Source: Granulosicoccus sp965367215
GTDB taxonomy: Bacteria; Pseudomonadota; Gammaproteobacteria; Granulosicoccales; Granulosicoccaceae
Length of the DNA: 15,724 nt
Assembly (NCBI GenBank): GCA_965367215.1
Contig: CBDUIJ010000113.1
Coordinates: 1 to 15,724, forward strand
Direction: 5' to 3'
Shown one piece after another: positions 1-6,787 of the stretch. The notes beneath the pieces were generated by a model. It was not told the origin of the DNA. It ran no database searches and worked only from the letters and a program-made list of their open reading frames with translations. The translations under genes and the position numbers were made by a program. Within the stretch, counting starts at the first letter, position 1. Each line of letters starts with the position of its first letter.

Positions 1-653
1 TTGATCTGCAGGCGGGTAGCTGGAAACACGAAGGGTATGGCGCTGGAGGCCATCAGATGGTCCACACCAATGGTGGTGCGCGTCGCAAGCCTGCGTGAGC
101 GGGTCCAGGGTTTGATGTGATGATGCGCCTGGTAGAAGGTGACGTGTCGACCCGAGGAATAACTGGAGGTGCTGATGGCCAGTGCTGTCAGGTGTCCCCG
201 GGCAATGGACTTGTCGATACTGTTGAAGTCGATGTTCTGTTCCAGCAATTGTCGCAGCGGTCGGTTGTCAAACAGGGAGCGTGGCGGTTCCTTGATCAAC
301 CAGCCCATGGACAGGGCACTCAGCCAGCGACTGGCATTGGTCACGGCACCGCCGACATCCGTGCGATAGACCTGATCGGGCTGGAACTCGCTCCACACGT
401 GCAGCAGTCTTGCCATTGCCGTATCGAAGGAGGCAGCATGGCTGGCCAGAGAGGTTGCATTGATGGCGCCGGCAGAGGTGCCGCACAGCACATTGAATGG
501 CAAGGGGCAGTCTGTTCCACTGGATTGGCAGAGCACTTGCCGGATGGCCTCCAGCACCCCGACCTGGTAGGCCGCTCGTGCACCGCCGCCACCGAGTATC
601 AGAGCGGTGCCGGGTGTGTCGTCGGACAGGCTGCCGATACCGGGTTCCATCAT
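1..653 (-). CDS. patatin-like phospholipase (partial, 3' end beyond the left edge)
   Basis: The minus strand reads an N-terminal lipid acyl hydrolase domain of the patatin family. Visible motifs are the oxyanion-hole glycine loop LILGGGGARAAYQVGVLEAI at about residues 19-38 and the nucleophile elbow GTSAGAINA (catalytic Ser) at about 59-67. Near the window edge the stretch GVDHLMASSAIPFVFPA is typical of the region just before the catalytic Asp (DG motif), which lies outside the window. Family members cleave acyl esters of phospholipids in a Ser-Asp dyad mechanism. There is no obvious signal peptide, so a cytosolic or membrane-peripheral enzyme is likely. The start is uncertain: in-frame ATGs occur at 665, 653 and 650, none with a strong Shine-Dalgarno site (a weak GAG lies 7 nt before 653). 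The gene lies downstream of the aceA terminator, so it is probably a separate transcript. Confidence 0.85.
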   Translation of the reverse strand, partial: MMEPGIGSLSDDTPGTALILGGGGARAAYQVGVLEAIRQVLCQSSGTDCPLPFNVLCGTSAGAINATSLASHAASFDTAMARLLHVWSEFQPDQVYRTDVGGAVTNASRWLSALSMGWLIKEPPRSLFDNRPLRQLLEQNIDFNSIDKSIARGHLTALAISTSSYSSGRHVTFYQAHHHIKPWTRSRRLATRTTIGVDHLMASSAIPFVFPATRLQI

Positions 654-792
654 GAGCAGACTCATACAGGATGTTCTGGAAAATATCGGCCGACTGGCCC
701 GGTATGTCAAGGTCGGCGGTGGTGCTACCGGCGGAACTGCTTTGGGTTTCGAAGGATCGAGTGCCAGAGAAGAGGACTTTTCATCAGGCAAC

Positions 793-820
793 AAAAAAGG
801 CCCTCTGTCACCAGAGGGCC
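793..820 (-). terminator. Rho-independent terminator of aceA
   Basis: On the minus strand a perfect 9-bp stem, GGCCCTCTG/CAGAGGGCC (820-812 with 807-799), with a 4-nt loop, is followed directly by six T residues (798-793). It lies 34 nt after the aceA stop codon, so it should end the aceA transcript before the patatin gene. Confidence 0.9.
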
Positions 821-853
821 TCCTTTATCGTACCGGGGTCCTGCTGAGGATTA

Positions 854-2452
854 TCAGCCGAACTGGTTCATCGTGTTGTCCTTGCCGGATGCCTTGAGTG
901 CCTGGGCGCCGGAGAAGTACTCCTTGTGATCGTCACCGATGTTGGAACCTGACATGTCCTGGTGCTTGACGCAGGCCAGTCCGTCACGGATCTCGCGACG
1001 CTGTACATCCCGTACGTAGGCCAGCATGCCCTGCTCACCGAAGTACTCCTTCGCCAGGTCATCAGTGGACTGAGCTGCGGTGTGGTAAGTAGGCAGTGTG
1101 ATCAGGTGATGGAAGATACCGGCATGTGCTGAGGCATCCGACTGGAAGGCCTGGATGCGGGCATCCGCTTCCTGAGCCAGTTCCGTTGTGTCGTAGTCCA
1201 CGCTCATCAGATCGTCGCGTACATAGTCTGCAACCGAGCGACCTTCTTCCTGCCAGGCATCGAATACCTGCTGGCGGAAGTTCAGAGTCCAGTTGAATGA
1301 CGGGCTGTTGTTGTACACCAGCTTGGCGTTGGGGATCTCTTCACGAATACGGTTTACCATGCCTGCGATCTGACCGACATGCGGCTTTTCGGTTTCGATC
1401 CACAGCAGGTCGGCGCCATTGCGCAGGGCAGTGATGCAATCCAGTACGCAGCGGTCTTCACCGGTGCCAGGCTTGAATTGAATCAGACCATTGGGCAGAC
1501 GTGAAGCCTTGATCAGCTTCTCGCCCTGACGGATGACCAGATCGCCTGTGTTGACTTGATCAACAGATTCGATTTCCTCACCAGCGATGAATGAATTGTA
1601 CTGATCGCCCAGATCGCCTGCTTCTCTAGATACCGGGATCTTCTGTGTGAGGCCGGCACCCAGTGAATCGGTACGAGCCACGATCAGGCCGTCATCGACA
1701 CCCAGTTCCAGGAAGGCATAACGAATGGCGTTGATCTTTGCCAGGAAGTCTTCGTGAGGAACCGTGACCTTGCCATCCTGGTGACCACATTGCTTCACAT
1801 CGGAGACCTGGTTTTCGATCTGCAGGCAACAGGCACCGGCTTCGATCATCTTCTTGGCCAGCAGGTAAGTGGCTTCTTCGTTACCAAAACCGGCATCGAT
1901 GTCGGCAATGATAGGCACGACGTGAGTCTGGTAGTTGTCGATCTTGTCCATGATGGACTTCTCCAGTACCTGGTTGCCTTCTTCGCGAGCCTGGTCCAGG
2001 CTTGCAAACAGATGACGCAGTTCGCGGGCATCGGCTTGCTTGAGGAAGGTGTAGAGCTCTTCGATGAGATCAGGCACAGATGTCTTTTCATGGATGGACT
2101 GGTCCGGCAGAGGGCCGAACTCGGAGCGCAGCGCTGCAATCATCCAACCAGAGAGGTACAGGTAACGGCCCTTGGTGGTGCCGAAATGCTTCTTGATGGA
2201 GATCAGCTTCTGCTGTCCGATGAAACCGTGCCAGCAGCCCAGTGATTGCGTGTACTGGCTGGGGTCCTTGTCGTAGTCAGCCGTGTCCTGCCGCATGATG
2301 GCAGCAGTGTAACGAGCGATGTCCAGTCCTGTACGAAAGCGGTTCTGCAGTTGCATGCGGGCAACTGACTCGGGATTGATGGCGGACCAGCTGTTGCCAT
2401 TGCGAGCAATGGTGTCGGCGGCGGCGGTAGAGAGTGTGCGGTACTGATTCAT
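854..2452 (-). CDS. aceA: isocitrate lyase, long Pseudomonas-type
   Basis: This enzyme cleaves isocitrate to glyoxylate and succinate, the first step of the glyoxylate shunt, in the cytosol, and is needed for growth on acetate and fatty acids. The 532-residue product has the metal/substrate loop IIADIDAGFGN (181-191) and the active-site signature KQCGHQDGK (220-228, catalytic Cys222). Further on it has GEDRCVLDCITALRNGADLLWIETEKPHVGQ and NNSPSFNW, all characteristic of the family. It is about 100 residues longer than the E. coli enzyme. The extra sequence includes the stretch after ARTDSLGAGL, and this long form is what pseudomonads carry. The C-terminus ASGKDNTMNQFG closely resembles the Pseudomonas enzyme. 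The start ATG at 2452 follows AGGACC with about 6 nt spacing. It lies 77 bp downstream of the small malate-synthase-like gene and probably shares its promoter. A strong terminator follows. Confidence 0.97.
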   Translation of the reverse strand: MNQYRTLSTAAADTIARNGNSWSAINPESVARMQLQNRFRTGLDIARYTAAIMRQDTADYDKDPSQYTQSLGCWHGFIGQQKLISIKKHFGTTKGRYLYLSGWMIAALRSEFGPLPDQSIHEKTSVPDLIEELYTFLKQADARELRHLFASLDQAREEGNQVLEKSIMDKIDNYQTHVVPIIADIDAGFGNEEATYLLAKKMIEAGACCLQIENQVSDVKQCGHQDGKVTVPHEDFLAKINAIRYAFLELGVDDGLIVARTDSLGAGLTQKIPVSREAGDLGDQYNSFIAGEEIESVDQVNTGDLVIRQGEKLIKASRLPNGLIQFKPGTGEDRCVLDCITALRNGADLLWIETEKPHVGQIAGMVNRIREEIPNAKLVYNNSPSFNWTLNFRQQVFDAWQEEGRSVADYVRDDLMSVDYDTTELAQEADARIQAFQSDASAHAGIFHHLITLPTYHTAAQSTDDLAKEYFGEQGMLAYVRDVQRREIRDGLACVKHQDMSGSNIGDDHKEYFSGAQALKASGKDNTMNQFG

Positions 2453-2529
2453 GGGTAGGTCCTGGTCAGGTATAGACTACTTGTTGTTGGTTAAGATCTG
2501 ATTTTGGGTTGAGGTTGAAGGTAGTGGTT

Positions 2530-2871
2530 TCAGGCTGCGGCGATATCGGTCAGCAACTGCATGCGATGTTCAGGGACGTCCTGTCCTGAACCGCCGTGCG
2601 TGCGTCCGGGTTCGATTTCAACCTGCAAGCCTTCGTGTTCCAGGCGAATGCAACTGGGAGCATCTTCGACACCACTGGCTTCGACAAACTGCGAGGGGTG
2701 AACCAGGCCGGTAGTCGTGCCGTCTGACTGAATGGCTACCAGGTGATCGAAGTAGGTCAGGTACGAGGTAACACTTCCGTGTGAGCCTTCTGTCAGAGGA
2801 AAGCGATAGTCCAGCAGATCGATGGCTTGATCCCAACTGGCAGTGGTACGAAATTGCTGATTCATGCCCAT
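2530..2871 (-). CDS. small stand-alone protein resembling an internal domain of malate synthase G
   Basis: The 113-residue product reads MGMNQQFRTTASWDQAIDLL at its start. It then has PLTEGSHGSVTSY, a TTGLVHPSQFVEASG segment, and IRLEHEGLQVEIEPGRTHG. From memory this order matches the part of malate synthase G (GlcB) around residues 130-230, with its pattern P-L-x-x-G-S-H, P-x-Q-F-V, and L-x-x-x-G-L-x-x-E-I-x-x-x-x-x-x-G. That part belongs to the alpha/beta domain that clasps the TIM barrel. The barrel's catalytic Arg, Glu and Asp residues are absent, so synthase activity is not expected. Start choice: ATG 2871 has GGGAG 8 nt upstream, better than an upstream ATG at 2898 that adds nine residues. 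It lies upstream of aceA in the same direction with a 77-bp gap. A regulatory or accessory role in the glyoxylate shunt is an inference only. It could also be a degenerate remnant, but the reading frame is intact. Confidence 0.72.
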   Translation of the reverse strand: MGMNQQFRTTASWDQAIDLLDYRFPLTEGSHGSVTSYLTYFDHLVAIQSDGTTTGLVHPSQFVEASGVEDAPSCIRLEHEGLQVEIEPGRTHGGSGQDVPEHRMQLLTDIAAA

Positions 2872-2951
2872 GGAAAATGCTCCCGAAAACGCTTGCATTG
2901 GTGTGTGCCTGTCTAAAGGCGTAACGGCAGTGTAAGGAAAAATGGACTAGA

Positions 2952-2980
2952 ATTTTACAAAAGAAAATTCACACTGTGAA
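2952..2980 (-). promoter_or_regulatory. sigma-70-type promoter for the small gene and aceA
   Basis: On the minus strand a -35 box TTCACA (2980-2975, 5 of 6 to consensus), a 17-nt spacer (2974-2958) and a -10 box TAAAAT (2957-2952, 5 of 6) form a good promoter. Transcription should start near 2945, leaving a leader of about 75 nt before ATG 2871. Confidence 0.55.
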
Positions 2981-2987
2981 TTTCACA
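2965..2987. promoter_or_regulatory. overlapping palindromic operators at the -35 box
   Basis: Two perfect inverted repeats share a central arm. The first is AAATTCACA-C-TGTGAATTT (2965-2983). The second is TGTGAA-T-TTCACA (2975-2987). They give three alternating hexamer half-sites spaced by one base. They overlap the -35 hexamer of the promoter, a position suited to repression by a dimeric regulator. The regulator is not identified, and the sequence differs from the palindrome beside the Lrp-type gene. Confidence 0.6.
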
Positions 2988-3212
2988 AAAAGCAGATAAG
3001 ACCTGTTCCCTCAAGGCATTGATATCGTTGTATAAGTTGTGTTCAGGCTTTTCTTGCAGTGCAGTGAGACTGTGTAAAAAACTTCACAAGACTGTTCTCT
3101 GCCATCACCGCTAATGTGGGGGGCGGTTATTCAGTAGTCAAGAAACCCGGCGTTATATCGACCAGCACCGGGCCGGCTTGACTCACGCTTCGATGCTGTC
3201 TTGTCTGGTTGA

Positions 3213-3689
3213 TCAGGCCGGAGGCAGGCCCAGTGCGATGGGACGTTGCTCTTCAATGGCTTCCATGGCGAACACGGATGTGACGGTGTCGAGTTCGACC
3301 GACTCGATCAGGCGTCGGTAAACCGTGTCGTAGCTGTTCATGTCACGAGTGACGACCTTGAGCATGTAGTCGTATTCACCGCCGATACGAAAGAAGTCGA
3401 TGACTTCCGGAATGCTGGAGACATGGTTACTGAAGGTTGTGAGCCATTCAGTGGAATGGTGGCGGGTGCGGATCATGACGAAGACCACCAGACCGGCTCC
3501 GAGGCGGTTGCGATCGAGAATGACGGTGTGCTGCCGGATGACCTCGGCTTCCTCCAGTGCCTTGATGCGGCGCCAGCAGGCGTTCTGCGACAGACCGACC
3601 TTCTCGGCGAGGCTGCGTTGCGATTGAGAAGAGTCCCGTTGAATCTCTTCCAGTATTCGAAAATCAATTTTATCAAGTTTGTCAGCCAT
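3213..3689 (-). CDS. Lrp/AsnC family transcriptional regulator
   Basis: The 158-residue product has the N-terminal winged helix-turn-helix of the family, DKIDFRILEEIQRD followed by SLAEKVGLSQNACWRRIKAL (about residues 6-46), then a conserved IRQHTVILDRNRLG linker. The C-terminal RAM ligand-binding domain includes FFRIGGEYDYMLKVVTRDM and ends in a short tail. Lrp-type proteins bind DNA as dimers to octamers and respond to amino acids or their derivatives. The gene diverges from the class V aminotransferase and MFS genes, the usual arrangement for a local regulator of amino-acid metabolism or export. A perfect 24-bp palindrome abuts its start codon, suggesting autoregulation and control of the divergent operon. 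Its ligand cannot be read from sequence. Confidence 0.93.
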   Translation of the reverse strand: MADKLDKIDFRILEEIQRDSSQSQRSLAEKVGLSQNACWRRIKALEEAEVIRQHTVILDRNRLGAGLVVFVMIRTRHHSTEWLTTFSNHVSSIPEVIDFFRIGGEYDYMLKVVTRDMNSYDTVYRRLIESVELDTVTSVFAMEAIEEQRPIALGLPPA

Positions 3690-3712
3690 TTTTCTATCAT
3701 ATGATAGAAAAA
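3689..3712. promoter_or_regulatory. perfect 24-bp palindrome at the start of the Lrp-type gene, probable operator
   Basis: Twelve bases TTTTTCTATCAT (3689-3700) are followed immediately by their exact reverse complement (3701-3712). The element touches the regulator's ATG (3689-3687) and lies about 90-100 bp before the divergent aminotransferase gene. Lrp/AsnC proteins favour AT-rich palindromes of this sort. In the regulator mRNA it would also fold into a hairpin directly before the start codon, where no good Shine-Dalgarno site is visible. Confidence 0.6.
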
Positions 3713-3799
3713 CGACCTATAACAAGGTTGAATATGTGAAAAATATGGGGGCTTCATGTAATAGTATTTTCCGGTCTTCTCCTTTATGTGATTGCATTC

Positions 3800-5290
3800 A
3801 TGTCGGATTCGGTCTTGTCGGAATTTTCAGCCTTGCTGGCAAGAGAGGGGCTGGACGAGTATCTGCGCGATGGGTTGATTGGCAACAAGGCGACCGTCGA
3901 CGGGCCTTTCGGCTCGCACCCTCTGATCTATGCCGATTACGTGGCGTCGGGGCGGGCATTGCAGCAGATCGAGTCTTTCGTGCTGGAGCGCATCCTGCCG
4001 TACTACTCCAACAGTCATACGGAAGCCTCCTATTGCGGCAGTTTCTGTACGCGTACCCGTCTTGCCGCTCGTCAGTACCTGGCAGCCGAGCTCGGCGCCA
4101 ACGATGACTACAGTGTGCTGTTCACAGGCTCGGGTGCCACCGCCGGTATCAACCGGCTGGTGAGTTTGCTGGGTTTGCCGGAAATGGTCCGTGAAGGTCG
4201 GCAGGTTGTCGTGCTGGTCGGGCCCTACGAGCACCACTCCAATCTGCTGCCGTGGCGCGAAAGCGGTGCACGGGTCATCGAACTACCCGAGTGCGCGCAG
4301 GGCGGGCCGGATCTGGACGTACTGGAGAGTCTGCTGCTGGAGCACAAGTCTGCCGATCGCGTCGTCGGTGCCTTTTCGGCCGCCTCCAATGTGACCGGCA
4401 TCGTGACGGACGTGGATGCGGTATGTCGAGTGATGCGGCGCCACGGTGCCATCTCGATCTGGGACTACGCCTGTGCGGCCCCGTATCTGCCCATGTCCGT
4501 CAAGGCCGGAACAGAGGAGGCCAGAGATGCCATCGTCTATTCCTCACACAAGTTTCCAGGTGGCCCCGGCGCATCGGGTATCACCGTTGTTCGTGATGCC
4601 ATCGTACACAGCAAGGTACCCACCTGGCCTGGTGGTGGCACGGTGTCCTATGTATCGCCCTGGACGCATGTCTACTCCGACGATCTGGCGCACCGGGAAG
4701 AGGCCGGAACACCCAATGTCGTGGGAGATATCCGGGCAGCACTGGTCATGATGGTGAAGCAGGCGCTTGGCACACAGTGGCTGGCGCAGCGTCAGGATGA
4801 ATTGCGCAGCCGAGCCTTGCGGGTCTGGCGAGACAACCCTTGCATCGAGCTGATGGGGTCGACGACGGCTGAACACAGTCTGCCGATATTTTCGTTCAGA
4901 GTCCGTGATGGTGCCGGAGGTCATGTCCATCATCAGTATTTCACACGCCTGCTCAGTGACGTACACGGCATCCAGGCACGAGGCGGTTGTGCCTGTGCCG
5001 GTTCCTATGCGCATCGTCTGCTGGGGCTCGATGAAAACCATTCGGATGGTCTGCTGGCAGCACTGAAGTCCGGCAACGAGATCGACAAGCCTGGCTGGGT
5101 ACGGTTGAATCTGTCTGCGCTGATGAGCGATGACAAGGCAGATGAGGTCATTGATGCGGTGGACAAGCTGTCGCGCACTGCGAATGACTATCGAGATCAC
5201 TACATCGTTGATACCCTGACGGCTCAATTTCAGCCTGTGTCTGCGCAGATGCAGTCTGATATTCGTCTTGCAGGAGATACCGGCGGCTGA
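3800..5290 (+). CDS. cysteine desulfurase-like class V aminotransferase (PLP-dependent)
   Basis: The enzyme has the fold-type I, class V signature of the SufS/CsdA group. Numbered from ATG 3800 these are the EHHSN motif (144-148), the PLP-ring Asp222 in WDYACAA, and the Schiff-base Lys251 in SSHKFPGGPGASG. AGTPN (302-306) and the loop ARGGCACAG follow, in which Cys399 takes the place of the catalytic Cys of RxGxxC in cysteine desulfurases. The order is complete, so it should be active. At 496 residues it is about 90 longer than SufS. Extra sequence includes the N-terminus and a long C-terminal tail after the small domain. Neighbouring suf/isc genes are absent, so Fe-S assembly is unlikely. 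It may release sulfur or another group from a cysteine-like compound. A GTG at 3788 is an alternative start, and neither start has a clear ribosome site. The next gene overlaps it (TGATG). Confidence 0.93.
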   Translation: MSDSVLSEFSALLAREGLDEYLRDGLIGNKATVDGPFGSHPLIYADYVASGRALQQIESFVLERILPYYSNSHTEASYCGSFCTRTRLAARQYLAAELGANDDYSVLFTGSGATAGINRLVSLLGLPEMVREGRQVVVLVGPYEHHSNLLPWRESGARVIELPECAQGGPDLDVLESLLLEHKSADRVVGAFSAASNVTGIVTDVDAVCRVMRRHGAISIWDYACAAPYLPMSVKAGTEEARDAIVYSSHKFPGGPGASGITVVRDAIVHSKVPTWPGGGTVSYVSPWTHVYSDDLAHREEAGTPNVVGDIRAALVMMVKQALGTQWLAQRQDELRSRALRVWRDNPCIELMGSTTAEHSLPIFSFRVRDGAGGHVHHQYFTRLLSDVHGIQARGGCACAGSYAHRLLGLDENHSDGLLAALKSGNEIDKPGWVRLNLSALMSDDKADEVIDAVDKLSRTANDYRDHYIVDTLTAQFQPVSAQMQSDIRLAGDTGG

Positions 5291-6606
5291 TGAACCCTCT
5301 ACGACACCCCGTTTTTCGATGGTTGTTCGCAGCACAGATCATGTCGCTGCTGGGCATCGGCATCATGACCGTCGGACTGGCCTTGCTGGCCTACGAGATT
5401 GGTGGGGTGACGGGAGCCGGAAAATTGCTGGGTGCCATCTTTGCGTTGAAGATGGTGGTGTATGTGGTGCTGGCGCCGCTGGCAGAGGTGGTGCTGTCCC
5501 GGTTCGAGGCGCGCCGGGTTCTGATCGGGCTGGATGTTCTGCGCTTTGTGCTGTTGATACTGTTCGGCATGACCACCGACATCTGGCAGCTGGCCATGCT
5601 TGCATTTTTCTTCTATACAGCCTCTGCCGCATTCACACCGCTGTTTCAGGCCATGATTCCAGCCATACTGACTGACGAGAAAACCTATACCTCGGCCCTG
5701 ATGCTGTCACGGCTGGCCTACACCTTCGAATCCATGTTCAGCCCCATGCTGGCGGCACTGGCCTTGCTGTTCGTGGTCTCCTCAAGCCTCTTTCCTCTGG
5801 CCGCACTCTGCCTGGCAGGCTCCGTCGTGGCGCTGAGTTTCAGTGGTCTGCCAGCCGCGGCCTCGCTCAAGAAGAAGCGACCGTTTACCGAGCGACTGAC
5901 TCGCGGTCTCACCATCTATTTTCGAACGCCGCGTTTACGCGGGCTGTTCTTTCTCAATCTGGCCCTTTCCTGCGCTCTGGCATGGGTGCTGGTCAATACC
6001 GTGGTCTACGCAGGCTTGCAGTTTGACAACAGTGACTACTACACCTGGCTGATGGCCGCTTATGGTTGTGGAGCGGCGGTGGGGGCTCTGTCGATCCCCA
6101 GACTCCTGAGTCGATTCAGTGAGCGCACCCTGATGCTCGGTGGCTGCGTGGCCTTCGGGCTACTGTCTTTCCTGATCTTTCTGCCCCTGCCCATCGTCGG
6201 GCTGATGCTGCTGTGGGGTGGTTTCGGTGCTGCCTCTTCCATGGTGCTGACGCCAGGTGGTCTGGTATTGACACGCTCGGCAGAAAAGGAAGATCACCCT
6301 GCCGTGTTTGCCGCCCAGTTTTCGATGTCTCATGCGGGCTGGCTGATCGCCTACCCGTTGGCAGGGTGGCTCGGCTCGACTCTGCCACCGGCTACCGCCT
6401 TGGGTATACTGGGGATCGTCTGTCTGCTGATCACCTTGCTGGCGACCCGTGTCTGGCCGTCGGAAGACCCGCTTGAGCGTGTACACAGTCACCCGGATCT
6501 GCCCTCGGATCACCCGCACTTGCATGACCCTGAAGTGCAGGGGGCACAGCGACAGCATTCACATGTCTTCCATATCGATGATCTGCATTTGCGCTGGAAT
6601 CCTTGA
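5290..6606 (+). CDS. major facilitator superfamily transporter with histidine-rich tail
   Basis: The 438-residue protein consists of about 12 hydrophobic segments, beginning with WLFAAQIMSLLGIGIMTVGL and separated by a long central cytoplasmic loop rich in Lys/Arg (LKKKRPFTERLTRG, about 193-206). This is the plan of the drug/siderophore exporter branch of the superfamily (EntS-like). The last 42 residues are hydrophilic and carry nine histidines in HxH-type pairs (HSH, HPHLH, HSH), which suggests metal binding on the cytoplasmic side. Its ATG overlaps the stop of the aminotransferase gene, with AGGAG 13 nt upstream, so the two are co-translated. Export of a product or toxic by-product of that enzyme is an inference. 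The substrate is unknown. Confidence 0.9.
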   Translation: MNPLRHPVFRWLFAAQIMSLLGIGIMTVGLALLAYEIGGVTGAGKLLGAIFALKMVVYVVLAPLAEVVLSRFEARRVLIGLDVLRFVLLILFGMTTDIWQLAMLAFFFYTASAAFTPLFQAMIPAILTDEKTYTSALMLSRLAYTFESMFSPMLAALALLFVVSSSLFPLAALCLAGSVVALSFSGLPAAASLKKKRPFTERLTRGLTIYFRTPRLRGLFFLNLALSCALAWVLVNTVVYAGLQFDNSDYYTWLMAAYGCGAAVGALSIPRLLSRFSERTLMLGGCVAFGLLSFLIFLPLPIVGLMLLWGGFGAASSMVLTPGGLVLTRSAEKEDHPAVFAAQFSMSHAGWLIAYPLAGWLGSTLPPATALGILGIVCLLITLLATRVWPSEDPLERVHSHPDLPSDHPHLHDPEVQGAQRQHSHVFHIDDLHLRWNP

Positions 6607-6787
6607 GGGTTCGACACTCGATGGCTCTGGCCATTGAACGCCTTGCGAGCTGAAGACAGAACGTGAGTGGGGCATTGGCAGCATCGGCAGGGACATGGCA
6701 ATTGTAGGAAACCTTACTACTTGCTATCGTGTGGCGCGGCAAGCAGAGGGAACGATAAAAGATGACAGGAGCAACGAGTAAAAAGGT

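Larger units (their letters stand above)
2899..3212. other. 314-bp AT-rich control region between the Lrp-type gene and the aceA operon
   Basis: No gene is seen here. The side near the small gene holds the promoter and overlapping palindromes listed separately. A further possible half-site pair, TGTGTA (3071-3076) and TTCACA (3083-3088), repeats the same TGTGAA/TTCACA theme with 6 nt between arms. On the minus strand a 5-bp GC stem (CCCGG/CCGGG, 3172-3168 with 3150-3146) with a long 17-nt loop is followed by TTTCTT. It is a weak candidate terminator for the regulator gene. Confidence 0.5.

Noticed and set aside
117..929. 270-codon plus-strand open frame at the left end
   Set aside because: It runs antisense through the patatin gene, the terminator and the end of aceA, so it is not a plausible gene.
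1754..2245. 163-codon plus-strand open frame antisense to aceA
   Set aside because: It lies wholly inside the well-supported isocitrate lyase gene, has no recognisable motif or ribosome site, and is explained by codon bias of the opposite strand.
3071..3088. Candidate CRP-type site TGTGT...TCACA
   Set aside because: The arms are 8 rather than 6 nt apart when aligned to the CRP consensus, so I treat it only as a relative of the TTCACA/TGTGAA half-sites.
4544..5335. 263-codon minus-strand open frame across the aminotransferase gene
   Set aside because: It is a shadow of the aminotransferase reading frame, with composition rich in Arg, His and Gln and no domain pattern.
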